From Symsagittifera roscoffensis (lineage: Eukaryota > Xenacoelomorpha > Acoela > Convolutidae), in NCBI RefSeq assembly GCF_963678635.1, contig NC_087062.1, positions 41,038,672 to 41,102,671 on the forward strand: a DNA stretch of 64,000 nt. The letters are read 5' to 3'. The translations under genes were made by a program, and so were the position numbers. The notes beneath the pieces were generated by a model. The model saw only the letters and a list, made by a program, of their open reading frames with translations. It searched no databases and was not told the DNA's origin. Below, one piece after another: positions 9,465 to 17,960 of the stretch. The first letter of the stretch is position 1, and each line of letters begins with the position of its first letter.

Positions 9465-10052
9465 ATGTTTACCCAAAGAAAGAAAACTAAAAAAGTGTTT
9501 TTCAACCATCTCATTATTTTAGATATTGAAGGATTTAAATGTGGCAAGAAACCTTTGATCATAAAGGAACTTTCCGTTTGCTCTGCTAATACAATTGATA
9601 CAATTCATTTTCTGCCACCAGTTCAATTCAACAATTTACCAAAAGAAGAGAAAAAAGCGTACAATTGGGTATCTAAATTTCTACACGGGCTTCGTTGGGA
9701 CGAAGGTGAATACCCTTACCCATACTTGGATCAAATTTTTGACAGCATTCGTTTGAGGAACCCAAATTCCCATTTTTTTGCTAAAGGTACACAAAAATCT
9801 GTTTTATTAGCTGAATACTTGAAATTACCCGTGACCAATTTGGAAGATATTGGCTGCCCAAAGATTGAACAGTTAATGGGTCAAGAAAAACATATTTGCA
9901 AACGACATTCTCATTTACTTCCCTCGCATCAATTATTAAAGCATTGTACCCGTAGAAAATCCAAAGTTTTTTTCGATTGGTTACAAAATGAACTGTCCAA
10001 TGATGCAAACAACCTTATCTCCAAATTTGGTGGTTTACGCTTCAATGACTAA
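9465..10052 (+). CDS. Polinton A: DEDD/Maelstrom-like nuclease-fold protein
   Basis: 195 residues from the ATG at 9,465. The sequence opens with a beta strand ending in DIEG (DxE, motif I of DEDD/RNase H-fold exonucleases). A central strand-helix follows, HFFAKGTQKSVLLAEYL. Near the end come LEDIGCPKIEQL and ICKRHSH, a Cys/His arrangement resembling the ECHC zinc pattern of the Maelstrom domain and of related uncharacterised animal proteins. The product could be a nuclease or a nucleic-acid-binding relative that has lost catalysis. It follows the previous gene closely and its end overlaps the next start by 8 bases. Confidence 0.55.
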   Translation: MFTQRKKTKKVFFNHLIILDIEGFKCGKKPLIIKELSVCSANTIDTIHFLPPVQFNNLPKEEKKAYNWVSKFLHGLRWDEGEYPYPYLDQIFDSIRLRNPNSHFFAKGTQKSVLLAEYLKLPVTNLEDIGCPKIEQLMGQEKHICKRHSHLLPSHQLLKHCTRRKSKVFFDWLQNELSNDANNLISKFGGLRFND

Positions 10053-10332
10053 TCAGAGTCCTGAAAACAGTTTAACACCAAGAATTAAAGTTACTCTTAC
10101 TCGGACAGGCATATTAGATTGTCGAGGAAAACCTCTCCTACAAAAATTCGAACAAATTACACTGAACGATATCGAAATTGATAATTTACGGAAATTTTTT
10201 ACAGTTCTTGACTACTTTCACCTGTACAATGTCCAGACTCCAGGAATTTCGCCAGTCAATTCCGTTGTTCAATCTCAACCTGGAAGGGCTGCAACCTCAG
10301 CTGGGAGAGAGAAGACAAATCCATTTGCATGA
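10045..10332 (+). CDS. Polinton A: unknown 95-residue protein
   Basis: Not recognised. Starts at the ATG at 10,045, overlapping the end of the DEDD-like gene. Its first half (PRIKVTLTRTGILDCRG) looks like beta strands. The last third overlaps the next frame by about 100 bases, so either that overlap is real, as in compact viral genomes, or one of the two starts is misplaced. No motif decides. Confidence 0.4.
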   Translation: MTNQSPENSLTPRIKVTLTRTGILDCRGKPLLQKFEQITLNDIEIDNLRKFFTVLDYFHLYNVQTPGISPVNSVVQSQPGRAATSAGREKTNPFA

Positions 10333-10528
10333 CCATCAGCTTCCAGCTGAACTGAAAGAATTAGTCAAAACTGATAACGTTGAGGAAATACATTTAGTTC
10401 AAGCCACTATCAGAGTTGCTGCTCATTTTGTTGTAAAGTTCAAATCTAATTGTAAACATGACAAATTCACAAAGTATGAGTTTTTCTTCATTGAACGAGG
10501 AGTTGATTTGCCTGTTGAACCGAAATGA
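10229..10528 (+). CDS. Polinton A: small protein, paralog 1
   Basis: 99 residues from the ATG at 10,229. The core LPAELKELVKTDNVEEIHLV followed by AHFVVKFKSN aligns with LPKELLDEISTGNVEKIVRI and ARYIIKYKPN of the gene at 10,627. The two are tandem paralogs. Function unknown. It overlaps the preceding gene in a different frame. Confidence 0.5.
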   Translation: MSRLQEFRQSIPLFNLNLEGLQPQLGERRQIHLHDHQLPAELKELVKTDNVEEIHLVQATIRVAAHFVVKFKSNCKHDKFTKYEFFFIERGVDLPVEPK

Positions 10529-10626
10529 CGAATCACATATATATGCCAAGTTTTGTGAATCATAATAAATATAATTATTGATTGTTTTCATTTTCTTTTG
10601 ATCTTGTGAGATTACTAGTTGCTAAC

Positions 10627-10923
10627 ATGTCGTGTTTGAAAATTCAAAATTTCAAAAAAATATTTTTGCCAAAAGAAAACACACAAAATGTGAGTTTAAC
10701 AGGTGAGAATTTACCAAAAGAGTTATTAGACGAAATCAGTACCGGAAACGTAGAAAAAATTGTTCGGATACTTCTGACAGACAAAAACATAGCAAGATAT
10801 ATAATAAAATACAAACCAAACGGCAATAGATCAGAGAGAAAAAAAGGCGATTGGTATGCAGTTGTAACTATCAACCTTGATACAAATAAGCAAAAAAAGT
10901 CTTCCAGTAAACATGGAAATTGA
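10627..10923 (+). CDS. Polinton A: small protein, paralog 2
   Basis: 98 residues starting MSCLKIQNFKKIF. It shares the LPxEL-x(6)-NVE(K/E)I helix and the following (A)xxxIIKYKPN strand with the preceding gene, then ends in a basic Lys/Ser tail. A conserved small fold duplicated in tandem is the simplest reading. Its end overlaps the start of the membrane protein gene by 11 bases. No family recognised. Confidence 0.55.
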   Translation: MSCLKIQNFKKIFLPKENTQNVSLTGENLPKELLDEISTGNVEKIVRILLTDKNIARYIIKYKPNGNRSERKKGDWYAVVTINLDTNKQKKSSSKHGN

Positions 10924-11203
10924 AGAAACCACCACTGTCGAGAACAATGATTGCGACTTTGTTGACATTGGTGTTGCCGAAAAGTCTTTATCTCACGAAA
11001 ACAGATCTTGGAAATTTTGTAATTCTGTTTCTCTTCCGTCTGCAGAAGTTGTCTTTTTCACGCAAGTCTGTTTCATTTTCATTTTGCTCTCTTTATCTAT
11101 TTCAAAATTGTCTTTTTACAACCTTAGTTGTGATGAGACTGCCATTTGGTTTTCAATACTATCCAGTACAGTTGGTTACATGTTACCCAATCCCAAATTA
11201 TAA
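10913..11203 (+). CDS. Polinton A: small two-segment membrane protein
   Basis: 96 residues from the ATG at 10,913. An acidic N-terminus (MEIEETTTVENND) is followed by EVVFFTQVCFIFILLSLSIS, a clear hydrophobic segment. After a short Cys-containing loop comes a second weaker one, AIWFSILSSTVGYMLPNPKL. The closing GY-x-LPNP motif recurs, as I recall, in small hydrophobic proteins of other Polinton/adintovirus-like elements. It is placed immediately before the ATPase, in the structural half of the element. A virion or membrane-remodelling role is inferred. Confidence 0.6.
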   Translation: MEIEETTTVENNDCDFVDIGVAEKSLSHENRSWKFCNSVSLPSAEVVFFTQVCFIFILLSLSISKLSFYNLSCDETAIWFSILSSTVGYMLPNPKL

Positions 11204-11205
11204 TA

Positions 11206-11898
11206 ATGAATAAGATCATTTCAACAAAAGATCGTCTGTTTATGTCCGTTTCAGGTCCCTCAGGATCTGGCAAAACTGATTTAATTTTTCAAATGCTTCT
11301 CAAAGGTACATTCTATCCATCGTATAACAAGATATTTTATTTTTATCTTCACGATCAACCCAAATACCGTTCCTTTGTTTCTCACAACAAATTTGATATT
11401 GAATTTATAAAATTATCCAGCTTTGAAATTGTTAATAACTTACGGGATTGTATGATTGTCTTTGATGATACCTGTGAAGAAATTTTTAATGAAAAAGATT
11501 TTGTTAAATTAGCTACAGCAGGCCGACATAAAAATGTTCATGTTATTTATGTCAAGCACAATTTATTTCAGCAAAGTAAGCAATCACGTACAATAGATTT
11601 GAATACAACTCATTTAATTTTGTTCAAATCACCTCGAGACATTCAACAAATTGATTATTTAGGCAGACAGTTGAATAATGCAAAATTCCTCCGTCATGCG
11701 TATCAGTTGGCAACGAAAGAAGATTTCGGTCATCTGTTGATAGACTTGGATCCCAAAACTTCAGAATGTCTTCGTTATTCGTCAAACATAGTTCCACCAT
11801 CACCAACCATTTTCTATTTACCATCCTCAAAAGCAGTTATCACATCTCTTGAAAATGAAAGAGAAAGAATTATGTATATTGAAGCAAATGCTCAATAG
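11206..11898 (+). CDS. ATP: Polinton A: FtsK/HerA-type packaging ATPase
   Basis: 230 residues from the ATG at 11,206. The Walker A motif GPSGSGKT is near residue 19 and the Walker B motif CMIVFDD near residue 87. A sensor-type segment HVIYVKHNLFQQ follows. This is the A32-like/FtsK-HerA DNA-packaging ATPase characteristic of Polintons, thought to pump DNA into a capsid. The upstream in-frame extension lacks family character, so the later ATG is preferred. Its 3' end overlaps the next gene by 11 bases. Confidence 0.9.
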   Translation: MNKIISTKDRLFMSVSGPSGSGKTDLIFQMLLKGTFYPSYNKIFYFYLHDQPKYRSFVSHNKFDIEFIKLSSFEIVNNLRDCMIVFDDTCEEIFNEKDFVKLATAGRHKNVHVIYVKHNLFQQSKQSRTIDLNTTHLILFKSPRDIQQIDYLGRQLNNAKFLRHAYQLATKEDFGHLLIDLDPKTSECLRYSSNIVPPSPTIFYLPSSKAVITSLENERERIMYIEANAQ

Positions 11899-12145
11899 TC
11901 GCCATTGTAGATCAATTTTGACAGGAGCTGATTCAAATTTTATTAGATTTCTTTGCGATTGTTTTGTAAATGTTTTTCTGGGACATGTTCAAGCTAACAA
12001 GAGTTTCATCGAGAGTAAGAAAATACCATTTGGAAAAATTGTTGACCCTAAGTTTAGTATCCGAGAAAAACGAAAAGTTCTGGCAAACAATATTTCACTG
12101 GTTAAATCAATCGGAGAATCGTGTTACATTTACCTGAAAAACTAG
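11888..12145 (+). CDS. Polinton A: small conserved structural-block protein
   Basis: 85 residues from the ATG at 11,888. The pattern (DSNFIRFLCDCFVNVFLGHV, then a basic helical stretch KFSIREKRKVLANN) follows a small helical protein that recurs between ATPase and integrase in animal Polinton-like elements, often with an xNVLxGxV core. Its function is unknown; DNA- or capsid-associated is a guess. It is tightly coupled to the ATPase by overlap. Confidence 0.55.
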   Translation: MLNSRHCRSILTGADSNFIRFLCDCFVNVFLGHVQANKSFIESKKIPFGKIVDPKFSIREKRKVLANNISLVKSIGESCYIYLKN

Positions 12146-12155
12146 AACCTTAAGC

Positions 12156-13091
12156 ATGTATGCTGAAGAATTCATCCTCATTCCTCGAAAAACATATGCT
12201 CCAGATGAAAAAACTGCACCACAATCTCAAATCCTTCATAATCCATTAATTAACGACAAATCATCTCAACTCAATTACATACAACGATTTCGAGAACGAA
12301 ATATCAGCCGTGACTCTCCACCACCATTAAACCCAACATCTCCTATTCCCTTAACCCCTAGTAATGTAGTACCAAATCTTCGAAAAAGAAATTTATCTGC
12401 GCTTACTAATTTCAGTGGTGATGGTGATGATGAAGCAGAAGAAAATATTGAATCATACAATTCTCAGCAGCAGACAAGTTCAAAGAGATTAGAAAAAAAG
12501 GATGAAAAAAGTTATGGAAAAACCGCTGAAGTGTTTCGAAAGATTATGGAATCCATTCAAGAGCTATTGGAAGCTAATAAATTGGAAAGGGCAAACATAG
12601 TGCTGAAGCAGTTGTTCAAAGTTGAATCCTTGACATTAGACGTTGACGGATATGTTCTAATTCAAGGAAAACCAACACTCGTTAAAATTGAATCCTTTTT
12701 GTACGATACACAGCAAAACACAAAAAAACTTGAAGGTGTTTTTTATCCTCAAATTTTGAAAGAACTGAATCTTGATCCTAGCTTAGTGTCTAACACTTAT
12801 GCCAAACAGATTCTCCGCTCGCTTAAGAGCGAAGCAGCTAAGCCCTCAACTTCTTCCTCCTTCGTCTCCGACAACCCGACAACTGAGGACTCGAAGATAT
12901 CAAAACCCTCCTCTTCGAAGACTCGATCGACAACTCTCAAACCCAGAACCAAGCAATCTGACAAAAGAAAAACCAAGAAAAAAGAATTTTTCCCCAACGA
13001 CGACGATGACGACGATGATAAAAACTCTGAAAGCAGTAAAGAATCGTTTGCGACAACGTCAACAAAAGAATGGAAATCCTACTATCAGTGA
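12156..13091 (+). CDS. Polinton A: 311-residue linker/structural protein
   Basis: Starts MYAEEFILIPRKTY. N-terminal and C-terminal thirds are disordered: Pro/Ser-rich at about 50-75, acidic DDEAEEN, and a final Ser/Lys tract with a run of seven or more Asp. The middle (about 125-235) holds two helical segments, KTAEVFRKIMESIQELLEA and GVFYPQILKELNLDPSLV, with a strand pair SLTLDVDGYVLIQGKP between. The same segment is recognisable in the decayed element B near 39.7 kb. The family is common in Polintons but without a known function. The 3' part overlaps the integrase frame. Confidence 0.6.
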   Translation: MYAEEFILIPRKTYAPDEKTAPQSQILHNPLINDKSSQLNYIQRFRERNISRDSPPPLNPTSPIPLTPSNVVPNLRKRNLSALTNFSGDGDDEAEENIESYNSQQQTSSKRLEKKDEKSYGKTAEVFRKIMESIQELLEANKLERANIVLKQLFKVESLTLDVDGYVLIQGKPTLVKIESFLYDTQQNTKKLEGVFYPQILKELNLDPSLVSNTYAKQILRSLKSEAAKPSTSSSFVSDNPTTEDSKISKPSSSKTRSTTLKPRTKQSDKRKTKKKEFFPNDDDDDDDKNSESSKESFATTSTKEWKSYYQ

Positions 13092-14022
13092 AGAAAAGAA
13101 ACTCAAATTACTCTACACGAAAGGTCCAGCTGCATTTGGTAGCGTTAAAAATTTAACAAATGCTAGTCAACTCTCACCAGAAAAAGTTAGAAAATTTCTG
13201 AGATCTCAATCATCACATACAAAGTATGGATTGTTTCGTAAAACATATCCTCGGCTAAAAGTGATTGTTAACGATATCAACGAAATTTGGTCTCCTGACT
13301 TGGCTTATGTTGATAAATTGGCTAAATATAACCGAGGGGTACGATATTTATTAGTTGCTGTCGATTGTCTCTCTCGCTACTTACGAGTGGAACCCCTGAA
13401 GACCAAATATGCTAAAGAAACAACCGAAGCTTTCAAAAAAATGATCAAAACAAAACAACCAAAAAAAGTTTGGGTTGACAAAGGCACCGAGTTTAAAGGA
13501 GAGTTCGAAAAGTTATGTACTAAACGAGAAATCATCAAATACAATACTCACAGTGAAAAAAAATCAGCGTTTGCCGAAAGAAACATTCGATCGCTGAAAA
13601 ATATTATCTACAAATATTTGGAGTTTGAATGGACTTACAGTTATATTGAAAAATTACAAAGTTTTGTTCAAACGATTAACTCACGCGTTAATAGAGTTAC
13701 AAAATTGGCTCCAAACAAGGTCACAAGAAAACATGTACCTGCTTTAGTTTCATTAATTGCAAACAGTTCATCGAAGTTGGTACAGAAACCAAAGTTTTAT
13801 GTTGGTGATTATGTGCGAATAGCGAAGACTGACTTGCCTTTTAGAAAAGGTTACAAGCAGATTTTTACAGACGAAGTTTTTGAAATAGTTGCCATTCCTA
13901 CTGTAAACCCTCCAACATACAGTCTCATTGATGCGGAAAAGGAAGAAATCAGCGGAAAATTTTATGAAAAAGAACTTAGTTTAATTGGAAACAAAGCTGA
14001 TTATAACGAAAATGGGCAGTGA
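13006..14022 (+). CDS. INT: Polinton A: retroviral-type integrase
   Basis: About 338 residues from the Met at 13,006 (13,015 also possible). The DDE catalytic core is visible: Asp in WSPDLAYVD, Asp in KKVWVDKGTEFKG, Glu in SAFAERNIRSLK, with a spacing typical of retroviral and Polinton integrases. The C-terminal region KFYVGDYVRIAK followed by PTYSLIDAEKEEISGKFYEKEL fits the SH3/chromo-like tail. It would insert the element's DNA, giving 6-base target duplications in this family. The frame is open further upstream (to 12,799) but overlaps the previous gene. Confidence 0.93.
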   Translation: MTTMIKTLKAVKNRLRQRQQKNGNPTISEEKKLKLLYTKGPAAFGSVKNLTNASQLSPEKVRKFLRSQSSHTKYGLFRKTYPRLKVIVNDINEIWSPDLAYVDKLAKYNRGVRYLLVAVDCLSRYLRVEPLKTKYAKETTEAFKKMIKTKQPKKVWVDKGTEFKGEFEKLCTKREIIKYNTHSEKKSAFAERNIRSLKNIIYKYLEFEWTYSYIEKLQSFVQTINSRVNRVTKLAPNKVTRKHVPALVSLIANSSSKLVQKPKFYVGDYVRIAKTDLPFRKGYKQIFTDEVFEIVAIPTVNPPTYSLIDAEKEEISGKFYEKELSLIGNKADYNENGQ

Positions 14023-14881
14023 TGAGTTTACTGTACATTTGATTTCAACAGCATCAATGGATTATTTCCCAGACAACACTTTGGCCAGTTTTAGAAATTT
14101 TTGTAAAGAAGAAATAGCTTTAGACGGAGATTGGAGAGTTGCTCTCTCAGAAATAATTTTCCCCACAAAATTAAACAATGTTACTGATGAGGAATTTACG
14201 TACTTCAGAGCATCCGAAGTAGTAGCCAGTAAATCCAACGCTGGCAATCCGAATACAATTTCCAGACCCTACTATGGCGAAAAAGTTTTTATCAAATCAG
14301 GAGAGTACACTTTTATAGAACAATTGATTAATGAGATAAAAACAAAACTCAAAGACAAAATTCATTTTGATGCGAGTCCTCAAGAAATCACGAATAGCAT
14401 GAGCATTTGGATGAACGCAAATGAAGGAATCTCATTCCCAAGTCCCCAAATACCCAGTCTGTTAGGCTACAATGCAAAGCTTGATGAGAACGGTGAATAT
14501 CACATTGGATACAAAATGATACCCTCCTTCGATGCATCTTATGAGGGAAACGAACTGTACGAATCTCATTTCCCATATGACTTATCAAGTGGGACAAGTC
14601 TAATTTTTGTCTATATTGACATTATTCAATACCAAACTGTTGGTGATGCAAAGGCCCCATTGTTACGCGTCATTGATTCAAATAGACGCATCAAAAACGG
14701 TAGTGCCTGCAGCATTGAACCTAATCATCGAAAAAACTTCACTAATTTAGACTATAAAAAATTATTCACTTCATCTGTACAATCAATATCGGTACAGTTG
14801 CGCACAGAAAGTGGAAGACTAGTGCCCTTTGCAGGAACTGGTAAAGTTGTGTTGACTCTAAAATTCAAGCGCTTTGATTGA
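14012..14881 (+). CDS. Polinton A: minor capsid (penton-like) protein
   Basis: 289 residues from the ATG at 14,012, overlapping the integrase by 11 bases. Starts MGSDEFTVHLISTASMDYFPDN. The opening matches the common Polinton single-jelly-roll minor capsid protein (PX/penton-like), with an early FTVHLIST strand, the GDWRVALSEIIFP strand, and a FVYIDIIQYQTVGDAKAPLL region. It lies between integrase and core protein, its usual place. A full-length match is likely but not verified by structure prediction. Confidence 0.75.
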   Translation: MGSDEFTVHLISTASMDYFPDNTLASFRNFCKEEIALDGDWRVALSEIIFPTKLNNVTDEEFTYFRASEVVASKSNAGNPNTISRPYYGEKVFIKSGEYTFIEQLINEIKTKLKDKIHFDASPQEITNSMSIWMNANEGISFPSPQIPSLLGYNAKLDENGEYHIGYKMIPSFDASYEGNELYESHFPYDLSSGTSLIFVYIDIIQYQTVGDAKAPLLRVIDSNRRIKNGSACSIEPNHRKNFTNLDYKKLFTSSVQSISVQLRTESGRLVPFAGTGKVVLTLKFKRFD

Positions 14882-14887
14882 AAACCA

Positions 14888-15310
14888 ATGGAACAATATT
14901 ATGCAAAGCAAGCTTCACTTCCTCATTTCTCTGGACACTACCGACAACGCGGCAGTGGATTTGGCGCTTTGGCTGCTGGTATTGGTCGTGTTGCTATACC
15001 GTTTGCACGACGGGTTATTCTACCGGCTGCGAAAAAACTGGGCAGAGAACTTTTGATGAGTGCAGCGCCAGAACTAATTGATGTCGCTATGAAAAAGAAG
15101 TCTCCTAAACAAGCATTGAAAAACACTGTCACAAAAACTGCAAGAAAACAACTCGGTGGTGGTAGACGACGTTGTCGAAAGACACCAATGAATGGATTAC
15201 GAAGAAGAAGGTCAGTAGGGGCTCGAAAAAGAAAAACAATCATTCGAAGAAAAACCAGACCAGTGAGAAGTCGAGCAGATTTTTTCTCAAACATAAAAAA
15301 TGATCGCTAA
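14888..15310 (+). CDS. Polinton A: basic core/pVI-pX-like protein
   Basis: 140 residues, strongly basic. A Gly/Ala-rich hydrophobic stretch (GSGFGALAAGIGRVAIPF) lies near residues 21-38. The C-terminal third is Arg/Lys-dense (KQLGGGRRRCRK, RRRRSVGARKRKT). This composition recalls adenovirus core and membrane-lytic minor proteins (pVI, mu/pX). A role in DNA condensation or capsid-internal membrane disruption is inferred. Its end overlaps the major capsid start by 11 bases. Confidence 0.65.
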   Translation: MEQYYAKQASLPHFSGHYRQRGSGFGALAAGIGRVAIPFARRVILPAAKKLGRELLMSAAPELIDVAMKKKSPKQALKNTVTKTARKQLGGGRRRCRKTPMNGLRRRRSVGARKRKTIIRRKTRPVRSRADFFSNIKNDR

Positions 15311-16607
15311 TTTGTTACCCAATGAAGCTACCCATAGCTCTCTGGATTTGTTTGAAAAACAACCTCTTTTGATTACTTTTGAAAACGCTTTTGATCAAAA
15401 AATTGGACCTGTCTATTCACCTAATGGACCAATGCTTGAATTTGAAATCACCGGTGACCGTAATAATTTTGTTGACCTGCAAAAAATTTATTTGGAAATA
15501 CGATGCAAAGTAACGCAATCAAGTGGAGCTGATCTGCGATACGACAACACTGATCCTACTGTGTCTGATTCACCGTTCCTCGTAAACAACTCCCTGTATT
15601 CCCTTTTCTCTGACTGTACCCTCTCTGCTAATGGACTCAAAATCTCAAATGCCAATAGTAATTTTGCGCATAAAAGCTTTATTGGAACAGAATTTTCTAA
15701 CAGCAAAGGAGCCAAGGACTCGTGGCTTAAGTGTCAGGGATATCGTTTTGAAAACAATCCCGCTGCAATAGATGCAGCTGATTTCACACCTCAACGAGAA
15801 CTGGTCCGTGAATCGAATGAAATTTGGTTCTATGGACCCGCTGGAGTTGATTTTTTCACATGTGACAAGCATTTGTTGAGCGGTGTTACCCTCAGACTTT
15901 CCTACAGACGTTCTCATGAAGACTTTCTCATTATATCGGAAGATGCTGCCAAGCATTACAAGCTGCAAATACTCGAAGCGAACCTGTATGTTAGAAAAAT
16001 GACTGTGACCGACCATGTGCTCTCTGCCATTGAATCAACTTTGCTCAAAACTCCTGCGAACTACCCATATCAAGAAGAAATTACAAAAACATTTCTTGCA
16101 ACAGCTGGTCAGCGCAGCTGGCAACAGGAAGATATTTTTGCTCGTGAACCGGTGAGACAAATTATCATAGCATTGAACACAAATAATGCATTTCTAGGAA
16201 CAAACCGAACGAATCCTTTTCATTATCAAAAATTTGGACTGGAGCAAGTTACTTTGAGACGAAATGGTTTACCAATAGCAAGTACACCAATCAGTACACA
16301 AGATCATAAGCGTCTCTTCTTCAACACACTATCAGCGCTGGGTTTGTTGCACTGCGGGCTGGGAATCACTCTGGATAACTACCAACAGCACTTTATTATG
16401 TGTTTTGATCTCACTAGCACACAGCAGGCAGCTCATGACTTCTTGCATCCAGAACTTACTAACTGCTCAGTTTCACTCGATCTTCAATTCTCAAACGCTT
16501 TGACAGCAAACCTGGAAATTTTTGTTTGGGGTATACGCTCATCCAATGTATTTATTACCTCCGACCGCAAAGTTACAAAGAACGTCCTTCCCATTTCGAC
16601 AGTCTGA
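15300..16607 (+). CDS. Polinton A: major capsid protein (double jelly-roll)
   Basis: 435 residues from MIANLLPNEATHS. The sequence follows the Polinton/adintovirus major capsid protein: N-terminal GPVYSPNGPMLEFEITG, then FLVNNSLYSLFSDCTLSANG, FFTCDKHLLSGVTLRLSYRRS, and LSALGLLHCGLGITLDNYQ near residue 345. The family adopts the hexon-like double jelly-roll fold. It sits next to the protease, as in other Polintons. Near-identical segments occur in the old element B, so this is the most conserved block of the two elements. Confidence 0.85.
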   Translation: MIANLLPNEATHSSLDLFEKQPLLITFENAFDQKIGPVYSPNGPMLEFEITGDRNNFVDLQKIYLEIRCKVTQSSGADLRYDNTDPTVSDSPFLVNNSLYSLFSDCTLSANGLKISNANSNFAHKSFIGTEFSNSKGAKDSWLKCQGYRFENNPAAIDAADFTPQRELVRESNEIWFYGPAGVDFFTCDKHLLSGVTLRLSYRRSHEDFLIISEDAAKHYKLQILEANLYVRKMTVTDHVLSAIESTLLKTPANYPYQEEITKTFLATAGQRSWQQEDIFAREPVRQIIIALNTNNAFLGTNRTNPFHYQKFGLEQVTLRRNGLPIASTPISTQDHKRLFFNTLSALGLLHCGLGITLDNYQQHFIMCFDLTSTQQAAHDFLHPELTNCSVSLDLQFSNALTANLEIFVWGIRSSNVFITSDRKVTKNVLPISTV

Positions 16608-16609
16608 AA

Positions 16610-17056
16610 ATGGATGAAATCCAGTTGCAGGACCTCATTCAGAATTGTAAACATCTGAAATATAAGTTTTTTGGAGTATTTGCAGCCGACAATTTTCCAC
16701 CTCACATCCCAAACAACATCTTTATGATTGTGAACACTTCAAAATCAGATTCTCCGGGGACACATTGGATTGTGATATGCAACAGAAGAAATGTTTTATA
16801 CTTCGCTGATCCTCTCGGTCTTCCTCTCTGGCAGTACACCAATCTGTATAAACGATTGAACGAGAATTTTCATCAAGTGACTGAATTGATGACAAACTTT
16901 CCCATGCAAGACTCAAACTCTACCATGTGCGGTTCTTTTTGTATTTATATTGCACATTTGATTTTTGATAAAAACTTTAATGGTGATGCTTCTGATTTTG
17001 TTTATATAACTGATCATGTTTTGAAACGTTTCCTAACTCACATGCTTACCCATTAA
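16610..17056 (+). CDS. PRO: Polinton A: adenain-like cysteine protease
   Basis: 148 residues from the ATG at 16,610, two bases after the capsid stop. The catalytic layout is that of the adenovirus protease/Ulp1 clan: His52 in GTHWIVI, Asp67 in FADPLG, Gln100 in MQDSN, Cys107 in TMCGSFC. It is predicted to cut capsid precursors during maturation. The frame is open upstream into the capsid gene but the later Met gives the normal N-terminus. It is the last gene before the non-coding right end. Confidence 0.92.
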   Translation: MDEIQLQDLIQNCKHLKYKFFGVFAADNFPPHIPNNIFMIVNTSKSDSPGTHWIVICNRRNVLYFADPLGLPLWQYTNLYKRLNENFHQVTELMTNFPMQDSNSTMCGSFCIYIAHLIFDKNFNGDASDFVYITDHVLKRFLTHMLTH

Positions 17057-17960
17057 CTAACCATTTAATATAGCTGTTTTATACACTTTACAATTTCATT
17101 TTGAACAATACATTCTTTTAGTAATTGAAATTTTACCCAATTGTTAACTGAATAGCAGTAATTCGAGAAGTTAATTCAAAGTGAGAAAAAAGTACAAAAT
17201 CGATCTATGGGGGGATATCACCATACCAGCTACTGTTGCCTCCTTTCAGTACAATTTCCGGACGGGTTTCGAAACGCCGCCTTTCGGCTGAGAGTCGAGC
17301 GCCATGCGTTTTCCTCTACTCGGACCCCAAGAAATTTTGATCCACTTCAATTTTATAGTAACAAGTTAGGTACAAGTTTTGATAATAATTCTGGGCACTT
17401 TTGGCTTTCATCAGTGTTCTCGTTTTTCAAGATCTTAACCCACTACAACTTATTAGCTCTTTCAACCTTTCTATAAAATCAAAGCTTTTGTCATAGATTT
17501 CAGACGTTTATTTTTCAGTCTTCTGTAGACACGGAAAATGGAAATGTCGAAATTTTCAAGCCAATTTCATTATTTTAGAGTTTTCAGTGTTGCAAAATTT
17601 TTCTTTGTTTTTTACTTTCATTTGGCTTAAAGAAACTTTTCATTCTTATTTCGGTCAAATTGATCATTAGCTTTTACCTAAATAGAGGTGGCGGCCGCCG
17701 CAATTGACGAATTTTCCTTTCTTTGAGATTCAGCAATAAAACATGCATTTTTGAAGGAAATCGTTCACCGCAGCCAACAGTTAAGCTACGCTGCCAAAAT
17801 CTGGTGCTTTCCTATTACATATAATAGATATATAACGTCCTTTTACATGTAAACAAGCCAATACCCCCAAACTTTAGAAGGGAAAATATGCACCGACCAA
17901 AACTTAATTCCATTCCCGGTTCCACAACGTTCAGTGGGAATACTCAATAATTTACCGAAG
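17057..17960. other. Non-coding right tail of Polinton A
   Basis: About 900 bases between the protease stop and the minisatellite with no gene. It contains a GC-rich tRNA-like block at 17,215-17,335 (separate entry) and otherwise AT-rich unique sequence. A GC spot near 17,690-17,702 (GGTGGCGGCCGCC) is isolated. AATAAA at 17,735 could serve the protease end of the plus-strand transcript. Confidence 0.5.
17215..17335 (-). repeat. tRNA-like SINE fragment
   Basis: A ~120-base GC-rich island in AT-rich surroundings. Read on the minus strand it contains CCGAGTAGAGGAAAACGC (A-box-like), an anticodon-arm-like GCTCGACTCTCAGCC, and GGCGTTTCGAAACC, close to the pol III B-box GGTTCGANNCC, with A-to-B spacing fitting a tRNA. 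A non-tRNA body of ~45 bases follows. It reads as a tRNA-derived SINE or tRNA pseudogene. Cloverleaf pairing is imperfect, so it is unlikely to be a working tRNA. Confidence 0.4.

Noticed and set aside
17258-17335. Functional tRNA gene
   Set aside because: A/B-box-like segments exist but the arms do not pair well enough for a working tRNA.
17690-17705. NotI-like GCGGCCGC suggesting cloning vector sequence
   Set aside because: Only the short site matches; flanking sequence is ordinary AT-rich element tail with no vector polylinker around it.
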